The notes below the pieces were generated by a model. It searched no databases, had not been told where the DNA came from, and worked only from the letters and a program-made list of their open reading frames with translations. 64,000 nucleotides of DNA from Arthrobacter sp. ISL-65 (GTDB lineage: Bacteria; Actinomycetota; Actinomycetes; Actinomycetales; Micrococcaceae). The stretch covers positions 124,001-188,000 of the forward strand of contig NZ_JAGGPN010000049.1 in the NCBI RefSeq assembly GCF_018613795.1. Reading direction: 5' to 3'. The translations under genes were made by a program, and so were the position numbers. Shown piece after piece: positions 1-8,777 of the stretch. How positions within the stretch are numbered: position 1 is the first letter of the stretch; each line of letters starts with the position of its first letter.

Positions 1-87
1 AAGCTGAACGAGAAGTCGCTGTCCATCGCCCTGCGCGAAATCAACGAGGGCAAGCTGGTTTCCACGCCGATCGAAGCTGCAGAGTAA
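1..87 (+). CDS. rpoZ: RNA polymerase omega subunit, C-terminal end (partial)
   Basis: The window opens inside this gene. The 28 codons present end the small omega subunit of RNA polymerase, which helps assemble and stabilise the beta-prime subunit. The tail SIALREINEGKL is the conserved C-terminal helix of the family, and the stop is TAA at 85-87. The 5' part lies outside the window. The neighbour coaBC begins 40 bp downstream, the usual actinobacterial order, so both are probably on one transcript. Confidence 0.85.
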   Translation, partial: KLNEKSLSIALREINEGKLVSTPIEAAE

Positions 88-127
88 TTTCCGCAGAGTA
101 AACAGACTGCCTGCTGACGGAGTTCAC

Positions 128-1414
128 GTGCGCATAGTCCTCGGAGTCGGGGGAGGGATCGCCGCCTACAAGGTGGCATCGCTCCTCCGGCTTTTTACTG
201 AAGCCGGCCATGACGTCACAGTCATCCCCACGGAAGCAGCCTCCCGGTTTGTCGGCGTGGCCACCTGGGAGGCGTTGTCCGGGAACCCGGTGACCAACAG
301 CGTCTTCGACGACGTCGACCAGGTGAAGCACGTGCGGCTGGGCCACGAGGCAGACCTGATCGTGGTGGCCCCCGCCACGGCCGACCTCCTGGCCCGTGCC
401 GCCACCGGTCAGGCCAACGACCTCCTCACCAACACCCTGCTGATGGCCAGCGGCCCCGTGCTGTTCGCCCCGGCCATGCACACCGAAATGTGGCAGCATG
501 CAGCCACCCAGGCGAACGTCGAAACGCTGCGCAGCCGTGGCGTGACGGTCCTGGAACCCGCCAGCGGGCGGCTGACCGGCAGCGATTCCGGCCCCGGACG
601 CCTGCCCGAGCCGGAGGCCATTTTCGAAGCGGCCATGGCATTGGCACACGGCCTCCAGGCTGTGGCCCCGCTGTCCCCGTCGGTGAATGTAACCGCAGGT
701 GGAACCTCCACCGGGCCGCTCTTCCCGCTGGCTGGCCGCACTGTGACCATCAGCGCCGGCGGCACCCGGGAGCCCCTGGACCCCGTCCGGTTCCTGGGCA
801 ACCGCTCCTCCGGCAAGCAGGGCGTGGCGCTGGCCGCCGCCGCCCGCGACGCCGGAGCCACCGTGCGGCTCGTGGCCGCCCACATGGAGGTGCCCGCGCC
901 CGCGGGCGTCGAACTCATCGCCGTCGAAACGGCCCTGCAGCTCCGCGAAGTCATGCTGGCAGCGGCAGCCGAGTCCGACGTCGTGATCATGGCGGCGGCC
1001 GTGGCCGACTTCCGGCCGGCGGAGGTGTCCGGAAGCAAGATCAAGAAGCGGGACGACACCGCCGACCCCGTGATCACGCTGATCCGCAACCCCGACATCC
1101 TGCACGAGCTTGTCGCAGTCCGCGACGCCGCAGGCAGCAGCCAGCTCGTAGTGGGCTTTGCCGCCGAGACAGGCGACGAGCAGGGTGATGTGCTGTCCTA
1201 CGCAGAGGCGAAGCTGAAGCGCAAGGGCTGCGACCTTCTGGTGGTGAACCACGTGGGCGCTGACAAGGTCTTCGGCCAGGACAACAACTCCGTGGTCATC
1301 CTCTCGCGGGCAGGTTCCGAGCCCCAGTCGGCCGCCGGCTCCAAGCAGGACGTCGCCGCCATTGTCATTGACCGCATCGGCTCCGAACTAAGCCGGGTCT
1401 TTCCGCGAACCTGA
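128..1414 (+). CDS. coaBC: Bifunctional phosphopantothenoylcysteine decarboxylase / phosphopantothenate-cysteine ligase CoaBC
   Basis: The C-terminal half joins cysteine to phosphopantothenate and the N-terminal flavoprotein half decarboxylates the product, two cytosolic steps of coenzyme A synthesis. Seen: GVGGGIAAYK at residues 6-15, candidate catalytic His68, and APAMHTEMW at 114-122, where many homologues have Asn instead of His. The Cys-bearing flap of the E. coli enzyme is replaced by TGSDSGPGRLP around 150-160, a form I associate with actinobacterial CoaBC. The ligase half begins near 203 (SAGGTREPLDPVRFLG) and carries the lysine-rich KIKK near 305. 428 aa is the normal length. The GTG start is preceded by ACGGAG. 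Probably cotranscribed with rpoZ. Confidence 0.96.
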   Translation: MRIVLGVGGGIAAYKVASLLRLFTEAGHDVTVIPTEAASRFVGVATWEALSGNPVTNSVFDDVDQVKHVRLGHEADLIVVAPATADLLARAATGQANDLLTNTLLMASGPVLFAPAMHTEMWQHAATQANVETLRSRGVTVLEPASGRLTGSDSGPGRLPEPEAIFEAAMALAHGLQAVAPLSPSVNVTAGGTSTGPLFPLAGRTVTISAGGTREPLDPVRFLGNRSSGKQGVALAAAARDAGATVRLVAAHMEVPAPAGVELIAVETALQLREVMLAAAAESDVVIMAAAVADFRPAEVSGSKIKKRDDTADPVITLIRNPDILHELVAVRDAAGSSQLVVGFAAETGDEQGDVLSYAEAKLKRKGCDLLVVNHVGADKVFGQDNNSVVILSRAGSEPQSAAGSKQDVAAIVIDRIGSELSRVFPRT

Positions 1415-1478
1415 CGGGCGTAAGCAACGTCTCCTTAGCATGGGGACACACGCTGCCGCCCCTCCGTTTGCCAACCAG

Positions 1479-1484
1479 TAAGGT
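1479..1484 (+). promoter_or_regulatory. -10 element of metK, leaderless type
   Basis: TAAGGT fits TANNNT and lies 6 bases before the GTG start of metK. Transcription would begin at or next to the start codon, leaving no room for a Shine-Dalgarno or a SAM riboswitch. No convincing -35 was seen. Confidence 0.6.
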
Positions 1485-1490
1485 AGTTGA

Positions 1491-2726
1491 GTGACTTTAC
1501 CGCTGCACATTCCAGAATCCCACGGGTCCGCACCCGCCGCACTTCGGCTCTTCACCTCGGAGTCGGTAACTGAAGGGCACCCGGACAAGATCTGTGACCA
1601 GATCAGTGATGCGATCCTGGACGCCCTGCTGGACAAGGACCCCGAGTCCCGCGTCGCGGTCGAGACGATGGCCACCACCGGCCTGGTCCACGTGGCCGGC
1701 GAAGTGACCACCGACGCGTATGTCGAAATCCCGCAGATTGTCCGCGAGACCATCCTGGGCATCGGCTATGACTCATCGGCCAACGGCTTCGACGGCGCAC
1801 GCTGCGGAGTTTCCGTGTCCATCGGGCAGCAGTCCAACGACATCGCCGGCGGCGTCTTCAACTCCCTGGAGGCGCGCGAAGGCCGCCAGGAGGACGACTA
1901 CGACCTGCAGGGCGCCGGCGACCAGGGCCTGATGTTCGGCTACGCCAGTGACGAGACCCCGTCCTACATGCCCACGCCGATCTGGATCGCGCACCGGCTC
2001 TCGGAGCGGCTCACCGAGGTCCGCAAGAACGGCGAACTCTCCTACCTCCGCCCGGACGGCAAGACCCAGGCCACCATCGGGTACGACGGCGACCGGCCGG
2101 TTTCCGTGGAAACTATCGTGATCTCGAGCCAGCACGCCGACGGCTTCAGCCTCGACCAGCTGCGTGCCGATCTCGCGACGCACGTCATCGACCCCGTGCT
2201 TGCCCTCGCGGACCTGGACATTTCGCGGACCAACAACATCCTGAACCCCGCCGGCGCGTTCGTAATCGGCGGCCCGGTGGGCGACGCCGGACTCACCGGC
2301 CGCAAGATCATCGTTGACACCTATGGAGGCATGGCCCGGCACGGCGGCGGCGCCTTCTCCGGCAAGGACCCGTCCAAGGTAGACCGCTCCGCGGCGTACG
2401 CCATGCGCTGGGTTGCCAAGAACGTGGTGGCCGCGGGACTCGCCAAGCGTGCCGAAATCCAGATCGCCTACGCGATCGGCCAGGCCCGTCCCGTCGGAAC
2501 CTACGTCGAAACGTTCGGGACCGAGACCGTGGACCCGGCAAAGATCAGCGCCGCGATTGCGGAGATTTTCGATCTGCGACCCCGCGCCATCATCGACGCC
2601 CTGGACCTCAAGCGTCCCATCTACGCCAAGACGGCCGCCCACGGCCACTTCGGCCGCGATGATCCGGACTTCACCTGGGAGCGCCTGGACCGCGTCGACG
2701 ACCTGAAGGCCTACTTCAACGCCTGA
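1491..2726 (+). CDS. metK: S-adenosylmethionine synthetase MetK
   Basis: Makes S-adenosylmethionine from ATP and methionine in the cytosol. All family signatures are present in order: SVTEGHPDK with the ATP-binding His30, the GAGDQGLMFG signature at 141-150, and the glycine-rich GGGAFSGKDPSKVDR loop near 285-300. 411 aa is typical. The GTG start gives MTLPLHIPES and is placed 6 bases after a TANNNT box, so it fits a leaderless mRNA; there is no purine-rich ribosome site upstream. It sits between coaBC and priA, the standard actinobacterial neighbourhood. The absence of a leader argues against riboswitch control. Confidence 0.97.
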   Translation: MTLPLHIPESHGSAPAALRLFTSESVTEGHPDKICDQISDAILDALLDKDPESRVAVETMATTGLVHVAGEVTTDAYVEIPQIVRETILGIGYDSSANGFDGARCGVSVSIGQQSNDIAGGVFNSLEAREGRQEDDYDLQGAGDQGLMFGYASDETPSYMPTPIWIAHRLSERLTEVRKNGELSYLRPDGKTQATIGYDGDRPVSVETIVISSQHADGFSLDQLRADLATHVIDPVLALADLDISRTNNILNPAGAFVIGGPVGDAGLTGRKIIVDTYGGMARHGGGAFSGKDPSKVDRSAAYAMRWVAKNVVAAGLAKRAEIQIAYAIGQARPVGTYVETFGTETVDPAKISAAIAEIFDLRPRAIIDALDLKRPIYAKTAAHGHFGRDDPDFTWERLDRVDDLKAYFNA

Positions 2727-2807
2727 CCCGTCCCCGCCGCGCCCGTGCGGGAGGAATGTCAGGCCCGTGTGGTTGGCTGATGTTTAACCCAGGACGGAGG
2801 TGAGGCC

Positions 2808-4925
2808 ATGTCTTCGAACAGCATGTCTTCGAACGGCACGTCTTCGCACCCGACGCCAGAGCCGCTGCAGCTGTCACTGCTGCAGGGGTTCCCGGCCACG
2901 GCCAGGGCTGCCGGCGGTCCGCCACTGGCTTCCGTCCGTCCGGTGGCGCGCGTGCTCATCGAGTCCCCGCTGCCGCACCTGGACCGGCCGTTCGACTACA
3001 GCGTGCCCGCCGAACTGGATGGCGACGCCCAGCCCGGCGTCCGCGTCCGGGTGAAGTTCAGCGGCCAGGAACTCGGCGGCTACATCTTGGACCGGGTTGA
3101 GGAGTCCGACGCCGGCCAGCCCCTCGTCCCGCTGCACAAGGTCGTCTCGCCCGTCGCCGTCCTGACCCCCGCCATGCAGGAGCTCGCCGGGCGCGTGGCT
3201 GCACGCTATGCAGGCACCGTCAGCGACGTCCTCCGCGTGGCCATCCCGCCGCGGGTGGTCAAGGTGGAGAAGGAGCTTGCCGGCGCCGAACCGGCCGATC
3301 CTCCCGCGGCGGACCTTGACCTGTCAGGCTCCGCGTGGACCAGGTACCGAAACGGCGCCGCCTTCCTCCGCCATCTCGCATCGGGAGGCTCGCCCCGGGC
3401 TGCCCTCAGTGCGCTGCAGGGGTTCGGCCCGGACGGCTGGCCGCGGCTCATTGCGGACGCGGTGGCGGCGGTCCGGCAATCCGGCCGCGGCGCCGTCGTC
3501 GTGGTTCCCGATTACCGCGACCTGGACCGTGTACAGGCTGCGCTCGAGGACATCCTGCCCGCCGATGATGTTGCCCGGCTGACGGCCGACGACGGCCAGA
3601 CACCCAGGTACCGCAACTACCTCAGAATTCTCAAGGGTTCCGCGGGCGTCGCCGTGGGCACCCGCTCGGCGGCCTACGCCCCCGTACAGAACCTGGGACT
3701 CGTGGTGTGCTGGGATGACGGCGACGACCTCCACGTGGAGCAGCGTTCCCCGTACGCCCACACCCGCGAGGTGCTGCTGCTCCGTGCAGAGCAGGAGGGG
3801 GCTGCCTGCCTGCTTGCCGGACACGCGCGCAGCACGGAGGTGCAGCGGCTGGTGGACGCCGGCTGGGCGATGCCCGTGGACGCCGAACGCACGGTGCTCC
3901 GCCGCACGGTTCCCCGGGTGCTGAACACGGCGGACAGCTTTGAGCAGGAGCGCGACCCGCTGGCCCGGCTGGCAAGGCTGCCGGGCGCGGCGTGGCGCAC
4001 CGCCAAGGAAGCACTCGAACGCGGCCCGGTGCTGGTGCAGGTTGCCCGTGCGGGGTACGCGCCGTCGCTGGCGTGCGAAACCTGCCGGGAACCTGCGCGC
4101 TGCCCGTCCTGCCAGGGGCCGCTCGCCATCGCGGGCAGCGCTGCTGTACCGCAATGCCGCTGGTGTTCGACGCCGGCACCTACCTGGCGCTGCGCTCACT
4201 GCCAGGGCACCAGGCTGCGCCGCGGCGCAGCCGGCGTTCTCCGCACGGCAGAGGAACTCGGTAGGGCGTTTCCCGGCAAAGCCGTGGTCACCTCCTCCGG
4301 CCAGAACGTCAAGGCCACCGTGCCGGATGCCTGCGCGCTGGTGGTAGCCACGGTGGGTGCCGAGCCGGTGGCGCCGGGCGGGTACGCCGCGGCGCTGCTG
4401 CTCGACGGCGATTCACTGCTGCGCCGGGAGAACCTGCGCGCGGGCGAGGACGCGGTGCGGCGCTGGTTCAACGCTGCCGCCCTGGTCCGGCCGGCCACCG
4501 AGGGCGGGCTGGTCGTCATCACCGCAGACGACACTGCCGCTGTCGGAGCATTGCTGCGGTGGGACCCTGCCGGCTATGCCCAGCGGGAGCTGAGCCTGCG
4601 CGCCGAGCTGCAGCTGCCCCCGGCGGTGAGGGTCGCCGCCGTCACCGGCGGCAGCACCGCCGTCGGCCATTTCACGGCCTCAGCCACAAAACTTCTGGCC
4701 GCCGAGGGCGTGGAGCTGCGAGTCGCCGGCCCGGCGCCGCTGCTCCAATCCGCGGCCGTTACGTCAGCGGAGACGGAAAGTCAGGACGTGCGCACGCTGC
4801 TGTTCATCCCGTACACGCAGGCCGCCACGGTAACCAGGGTCCTGCGGGCGGCGAAGGCCGCAGGTGCGGCGAAGCGAACCGAGGACCCGGTGCAGCTGCG
4901 GCTGGACGGCGTTGACGTGCTCTAG
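2808..4925 (+). CDS. priA: Primosomal protein N' PriA, helicase motifs degenerate
   Basis: PriA loads the replisome at stalled forks. The N-terminal 3'-end-binding domain (about residues 45-150, with PLPHLDRPFDYSVP) and a zinc-binding cysteine cluster near 423-465 (CETC, CPSC, CRWC, CAHC) are clear. The Walker A site expected near residue 200 reads LQGFGPDGWPR instead of a GxGKT loop, and the DEAH box near 300 reads CWDDGDD, so ATP hydrolysis is very unlikely. This is the usual state in Actinobacteria, where the protein is annotated as probable PriA. 705 aa. The start follows GGAGGTGAGG. The first codons contain a 15-bp direct repeat (2808-2837, with a partial third copy) encoding MSSNSMSSNGTSS. 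Confidence 0.9.
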   Translation: MSSNSMSSNGTSSHPTPEPLQLSLLQGFPATARAAGGPPLASVRPVARVLIESPLPHLDRPFDYSVPAELDGDAQPGVRVRVKFSGQELGGYILDRVEESDAGQPLVPLHKVVSPVAVLTPAMQELAGRVAARYAGTVSDVLRVAIPPRVVKVEKELAGAEPADPPAADLDLSGSAWTRYRNGAAFLRHLASGGSPRAALSALQGFGPDGWPRLIADAVAAVRQSGRGAVVVVPDYRDLDRVQAALEDILPADDVARLTADDGQTPRYRNYLRILKGSAGVAVGTRSAAYAPVQNLGLVVCWDDGDDLHVEQRSPYAHTREVLLLRAEQEGAACLLAGHARSTEVQRLVDAGWAMPVDAERTVLRRTVPRVLNTADSFEQERDPLARLARLPGAAWRTAKEALERGPVLVQVARAGYAPSLACETCREPARCPSCQGPLAIAGSAAVPQCRWCSTPAPTWRCAHCQGTRLRRGAAGVLRTAEELGRAFPGKAVVTSSGQNVKATVPDACALVVATVGAEPVAPGGYAAALLLDGDSLLRRENLRAGEDAVRRWFNAAALVRPATEGGLVVITADDTAAVGALLRWDPAGYAQRELSLRAELQLPPAVRVAAVTGGSTAVGHFTASATKLLAAEGVELRVAGPAPLLQSAAVTSAETESQDVRTLLFIPYTQAATVTRVLRAAKAAGAAKRTEDPVQLRLDGVDVL

Positions 4926-4976
4926 GACCCTGACGTGCTCTGACGATTGGAGGTCGGCTGGTTCGGAGCGGACAAA

Positions 4977-6053
4977 CTACCTGCGGCGGAGTGCCATTAC
5001 CTCTGCCGCGACGTCCACTAGCTGGCGGGCGGATTCGTCCCAGCTGAACTGCTCTGCGCGCGCCACGGACCGCCGGGAGACGTCCTGCCAGTGCTGTCCG
5101 TCGCCGAGGTCCCGGACAGCGGCGGCGAACTCCGGCGCCGACTCCGGATCAACGTACGTGGCGGTGTCCGCCCCCACCTCGCGGAAGATCGGAATGTCGC
5201 TGGCGATCACCGGTGTGCCCAGCGCCATGGCCTCCACCAGGGGCAGGCCGTAGCCCTCGGCCTTGGACAGGGTGACCAGTGCGGTGGTGCGGTTCAGCAG
5301 TGCCGTGTATTCGTCGTCGGTGACGCCGTTGTGGAACACAACGTTCGCCCCTGAAGGGATCAGCGCTTCCAGTTCGGCGCGGCGGTGCGGGGTGACGCGG
5401 CTGAGCAGGTGCAGCGTGTAGTCAGGCAGTTCGGCCATCCCGGCGAGCATTGTTTCGACGTTCTTGTAGGGCATGAACGAGCCCATGTAGAGCAGTGTCT
5501 TCTCCGGCGCCGCCGCAGGGTCGCGGGGTTGCTGGGCTGGCTGCGGGGCGTTGCTGACGATCCGGACCGGACGGCTGGTCAGGCGGTACTTGGCCATTAG
5601 CGCTTCGGTGGTCCTGCTGATGGTCGCGACGACGTCGGCTCGGTTCAGCAGCAGGCGCTGGGGCCAGAACGCCTTGTGGTAGAGGCGCCACAGGATCCGG
5701 ACCGGGGCCGGCAGGAAGCCCGGAGGTGCCGGGTGTTCGTAGTAGATGAGGTCGTGCAGGGTGAGCACCAGGCCGTACTTGCGTCCCCACGTGCCCATCG
5801 TCTGCATGGGGCAGACCACCACGTCCGCGCCGAGCTGATTGACCTGCCGGGCCACGAAAAGCTCGGCGGGGGAGAGCGGGCTGCTGATCAGCGTGTACGG
5901 AACGTCGGGAAGCAGGGCCAGTTGCCGGAGATCGCTGATGAGCATGGACACATCGGCGATTTTTGAGACGGCGGCAATGAGGCTGGAGCCGTAGCGGCTG
6001 ATCCCGTCGTGGTGGTCCGTCCGGGTGAATCGGGCATCGATTACTATCTTCAC
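4977..6053 (-). CDS. Glycosyltransferase family 4 protein
   Basis: A GT-B fold, retaining sugar transferase of 358 aa, probably using a nucleotide sugar at the inner face of the membrane; the acceptor is unknown. The N-terminal MKIVIDARFTRTDHHDGISR is typical of the mannosyltransferase-like branch, and the C-terminal donor site has GSFMPYKN near 185-195 and the E-x7-E motif in AEGYGLPLVEAMALG near 265-280. No membrane segment. The GTG start overlaps the stop of the upstream hydrolase by four bases (GTGA), so the two genes are translationally coupled in one operon headed by an aldo/keto reductase. Confidence 0.88.
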   Translation of the reverse strand: MKIVIDARFTRTDHHDGISRYGSSLIAAVSKIADVSMLISDLRQLALLPDVPYTLISSPLSPAELFVARQVNQLGADVVVCPMQTMGTWGRKYGLVLTLHDLIYYEHPAPPGFLPAPVRILWRLYHKAFWPQRLLLNRADVVATISRTTEALMAKYRLTSRPVRIVSNAPQPAQQPRDPAAAPEKTLLYMGSFMPYKNVETMLAGMAELPDYTLHLLSRVTPHRRAELEALIPSGANVVFHNGVTDDEYTALLNRTTALVTLSKAEGYGLPLVEAMALGTPVIASDIPIFREVGADTATYVDPESAPEFAAAVRDLGDGQHWQDVSRRSVARAEQFSWDESARQLVDVAAEVMALRRR

Positions 6054-6979
6054 GCAGGGTGGTCCTTAAGGAAGCGGCGGATGAATTCTGCGGCTGGTTC
6101 GGGCGTTTCGTAGTGGATCAGGTGGCCGACGCCGGGGATGACATCGAGCGTTACGTCCGGGAGGAGCCCGGCCAGGCTGTGCTGGTCCCGCAGCAGGGCG
6201 ATCTCATCCTTTTCACCGGCGACGAGCAGCACGGGCATGGTGAGTCCGGGCGCGACTTCGGCCACGTTGCTGCTGACGGACGCGGTGAACGATTCCAGCA
6301 GGCTGTCCCGGTTGGCGAACGCACTGAAGTACGCGTGGTGCTGCCCGTGGATGAACCGCAGCAGGTCCTTGTCCTTCGTTTTCGCCATGGCCATGCTCAT
6401 AACCCGCACGATGAGCGGGCTGCGCAGCAAGGCCAGGCCAAGAGGGCGGGGGAGGCGTGCGGAGAGGCGGTAGTACAGCACGGCCAGCCGGGTCATGAGG
6501 CCCTTGGGGCCTTCCAGCGCGGGCGCGGCGATGGGGTTGACCAGGATCAGCGGGCGGACCGCGTCGGGATGGGCCGCTACGAAATGGGCCGCCACGATGG
6601 AGCCGAACGAGTGCCCCAGCAGGACGGTGTCCGGCCCCAGTCCGAGGGCCGCCATGAAGTCGCTGATGAACCTGCCGTAGCGCTCCACGCTGTGGGCGGC
6701 GTCGGTGAATGCCCCGGAGCTGCCAAACCCGGGGAGGTCCGGCATGATCAGGCGCATGTCGGGCAGCTGGTCGGCCACCCGCAGCAGCCCGTGGTGGTCG
6801 CCGCGGAAGCCGTGGATGACCAGGATGGTCCGCGTTTCAGGCGTAGGTTTTTCCGGTTCGTAGACCCAGTAGGCAACGTTGCTGCCGTTCAGCTGCACGG
6901 TGGATGCATGGGTGCGGGCGGCGAGTCCGCTGCTGACGAAGGACGGTGCTGTAGCGGGCTCGGAGTCGGCTGTTCTCAT
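6050..6979 (-). CDS. Alpha/beta hydrolase
   Basis: A 309-aa serine hydrolase with the canonical fold: HGFRG oxyanion region near 56-60, nucleophile Ser124 in GHSFG, acid probably in GEKDE near 262 and His in GVGHLIHYE near 287. The substrate is unknown; lipase, esterase or C-C hydrolase activities are all possible. I chose ATG at 6979 (MRTADSEPAT) because an upstream extension in the same frame would overlap the aldo/keto reductase by some 260 bp. It begins 14 bp after that gene and overlaps the glycosyltransferase downstream by four bases, so it is the middle gene of a three-gene operon. Confidence 0.88.
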   Translation of the reverse strand: MRTADSEPATAPSFVSSGLAARTHASTVQLNGSNVAYWVYEPEKPTPETRTILVIHGFRGDHHGLLRVADQLPDMRLIMPDLPGFGSSGAFTDAAHSVERYGRFISDFMAALGLGPDTVLLGHSFGSIVAAHFVAAHPDAVRPLILVNPIAAPALEGPKGLMTRLAVLYYRLSARLPRPLGLALLRSPLIVRVMSMAMAKTKDKDLLRFIHGQHHAYFSAFANRDSLLESFTASVSSNVAEVAPGLTMPVLLVAGEKDEIALLRDQHSLAGLLPDVTLDVIPGVGHLIHYETPEPAAEFIRRFLKDHPA

Positions 6980-6993
6980 GTGCTGGGGGAGTC

Positions 6994-7863
6994 CTAGTTG
7001 ACGTTGTCGGGGTGGGAGCCTGTGCGGTGGCCGCGTTCCAGGGCGGCGATGTCCGCCATGTCCAGGGCCGAAAGTTCGAAGCCGAAGACGTTGAGGTTCT
7101 CCCGGATCCGGGCCGCGGAGCTTGCTTTGGGGATGGTGACGTTGCCCACCTGCAGCTGCCAGCGCAGGACCACCTGGGCGGCACTCACCTTGTGCTCGGC
7201 GGCGAGGGCCCCGATGACAGGGTCCTCCAGCACTTGCCCGCGGCCCAAAGGGCTCCACGCCTCGGTGAGGATGCCCAAGCCGCGGTGCTTCTCCCGGAGC
7301 TCAGCCTGCTGCAGCCACGGATGCAGTTCGATCTGGTTGACGGCAGGCACCACCTCGGCTGTTTCCAAAAGCTGGTCCAGGTGCTGCGGCTGGAAGTTGG
7401 ACACGCCTATTGCCCGCACCTTGCCCTCGCGGTACAGCGTCTCCATGGCCCTGTACGTTTCCTGGAACAGTCCCCGCTGGGCGCACGGCCAGTGGATCAG
7501 GTACATGTCCACGTATTCCAGGCCGAGGTTGATCATGGACCTGTCGAAGGCCCGCAGCGTCGCGTCGTAGCCGTGGTCGTCGTTCCACACCTTGGTGGTG
7601 ATGAAGAGGTCCTCGCGCGAGGTGCCGGGTGCGGCCTCGCCTGAGCCGCCGGTGGTGGCTTCCGCGCCGAACACCTCGACCAGGCCGCGCGCCACCCCGG
7701 ATTCGTTCCCGTACATGGCCGCAGTATCGAAATGGCGGTACCCGGCTTCAAGGGCGGTGGCCACCAGGTTGGCGGTGTCTTTCGGCGGAACCTTGTACAG
7801 CCCGAAACCCAACTGGTCTATCAGCACGCCGTTGTTCAGGCTGAGCCGGGGTGAGGTAGTCAT
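6994..7863 (-). CDS. Aldo/keto reductase
   Basis: A 289-aa NADPH-dependent carbonyl reductase of the AKR superfamily, resembling the AKR5 2,5-diketo-D-gluconate reductase branch. The catalytic tetrad is intact: Asp46 and Tyr51 in HFDTAAMYGNE, Lys91 in TTKVW and His124 in LIHWP. IPKASS near 245 binds the cofactor phosphate. A small insertion (about residues 66-84, Gly/Ala/Glu rich) separates strand 3 from the catalytic lysine region. First gene of the operon with the hydrolase and glycosyltransferase; physiological substrate not inferable. Confidence 0.93.
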   Translation of the reverse strand: MTTSPRLSLNNGVLIDQLGFGLYKVPPKDTANLVATALEAGYRHFDTAAMYGNESGVARGLVEVFGAEATTGGSGEAAPGTSREDLFITTKVWNDDHGYDATLRAFDRSMINLGLEYVDMYLIHWPCAQRGLFQETYRAMETLYREGKVRAIGVSNFQPQHLDQLLETAEVVPAVNQIELHPWLQQAELREKHRGLGILTEAWSPLGRGQVLEDPVIGALAAEHKVSAAQVVLRWQLQVGNVTIPKASSAARIRENLNVFGFELSALDMADIAALERGHRTGSHPDNVN

Positions 7864-7870
7864 GGATACG

Positions 7871-7876
7871 ACTCTA
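7871..7876 (-). promoter_or_regulatory. -10 element of the aldo/keto reductase operon, leaderless type
   Basis: On the minus strand TAGAGT lies 7 bases before the ATG of the reductase, matching the TANNNT spacing seen at nine other genes in the window. Confidence 0.55.
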
Positions 7877-7953
7877 CCGATACCGCGGCGCGCCGCGTGT
7901 GACCGGCAGGCGCAGGTTCAGTCCCGGCGCGGGCCCCGGGCCAAAGAGGACGG

Positions 7954-8316
7954 TCAGCCCCAGCAGAGGCAGAAGGGGTGGCCGGCAGGGTCCGCGTAGA
8001 CCTGGAAGCCCTCGGCGGAGGTGATGTCCTCGGCGGGCTTCAGTAGGCGTGCACCGAGGGACAGGGCCTCCTCGTGGGCAGATGCGACGTTCTCAACATA
8101 CAGGTCCAGATGGATCTGCTGTGGGTTCCCGTCCGGCCATTCCGGCGGCATGTGGTTGGGCGCGAGCTGAAAGCCCAGACGCGGTTTCCCGTCGACACTG
8201 ACGGTGTGCCAGTCGTCCTCCGCGTCCACGGTGCCGCCCAGCAGGCCGGCCCAGAAGGCGCTCTCGGCAGGAAGGTCGGCGGCGTCGAACACAACGATCT
8301 CTCTGGTGATTTTCAT
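7954..8316 (-). CDS. VOC family protein (glyoxalase/bleomycin resistance-like)
   Basis: A 120-aa single-domain member of the vicinal oxygen chelate superfamily. The two beta-alpha-beta-beta-beta modules can be traced: VVFDAADLPAESAFWAGLLG at the N-terminus, IHLDLYVENV in the middle and YADPAGHPFCLCW at the end; His and Glu metal ligands are plausible but not certain. I chose ATG at 8316 (MKITREIVVF), which has AAGGATG upstream; a longer reading to 8418 adds 34 residues with no family resemblance. Function unknown; many relatives are small-molecule binding or resistance proteins. Separate from the downstream operon, which has its own promoter. Confidence 0.85.
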   Translation of the reverse strand: MKITREIVVFDAADLPAESAFWAGLLGGTVDAEDDWHTVSVDGKPRLGFQLAPNHMPPEWPDGNPQQIHLDLYVENVASAHEEALSLGARLLKPAEDITSAEGFQVYADPAGHPFCLCWG

Positions 8317-8440
8317 GCGGTCATCCTTGCATGGCCGTAATGATTTGCCGAGAGCTTCACCGGCGCAAACTAAGGACCTCACGGCCGGGGGCCGTCGACA
8401 CGCCATCTGGCAACGCATGGCCCGACGCCGAAGCGTTGGA

Positions 8441-8777
8441 GCGTAGATGCGTTGAAGAGCAGCCGACCGACCGGGTCGGTTGGGTCGTGGATGGATCCGC
8501 CGATACTGAGTTTCACTTCACGCCCGGGTGAGATCCTCGACGATGTCTCTTGCGTCGGGGAGCGATCTTGCCAGGCGGTCGAGCTTGGTGACGACGAAGG
8601 TGTCTCTGGCCCGGACCGCGGCCAGCGCTTCCCGAAGGCGGGGCCGGTCGCGGCTGGTGCCGGTCAGCCCATGGTCAACGGAGATCCGATCCGCAGACAC
8701 CCGAGTGCCAGAAGACCGTTCCGGTGGACGGTGAGGTCCTGCTCATTCGTGGACACCCGGGCGTACCCAACGCGGTG
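8441..8777 (-). pseudogene. Serine recombinase (resolvase/invertase) remnant with two frame changes
   Basis: Three segments in alternating frames rebuild the N-terminal catalytic domain of a Tn3-type resolvase. Segment 1 (about 8777-8702) gives VGYARVSTNEQDL with the nucleophilic Ser. Segment 2 (about 8700-8521) gives DHGLTGTSRDRPRL and VVTKLDRLARSLPDARDIV. Segment 3 (8516 down to about 8450) gives VKLSIGGSIHDPTDPVGRLL. The junction between 2 and 3 contains a GTGAA duplication near 8512-8522. After LLFN the homology ends, so the C-terminal helix-turn-helix is lost. The gene cannot make a working enzyme and marks a past mobile element at the edge of the accessory region. Confidence 0.85.

Noticed and set aside
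41..1252. Long open frame antisense to coaBC (403 codons)
   Set aside because: It lies fully opposite a gene with clear family motifs; such frames are expected in high-GC DNA, and the product matches nothing.
1415..1490. SAM riboswitch before metK
   Set aside because: Only 76 bases are available, the predicted transcript starts at the GTG, and no riboswitch core was seen.
6980..7258. N-terminal extension of the alpha/beta hydrolase frame
   Set aside because: It would overlap the aldo/keto reductase by about 260 bases and has no family resemblance; the ATG at 6979 gives a normal hydrolase.
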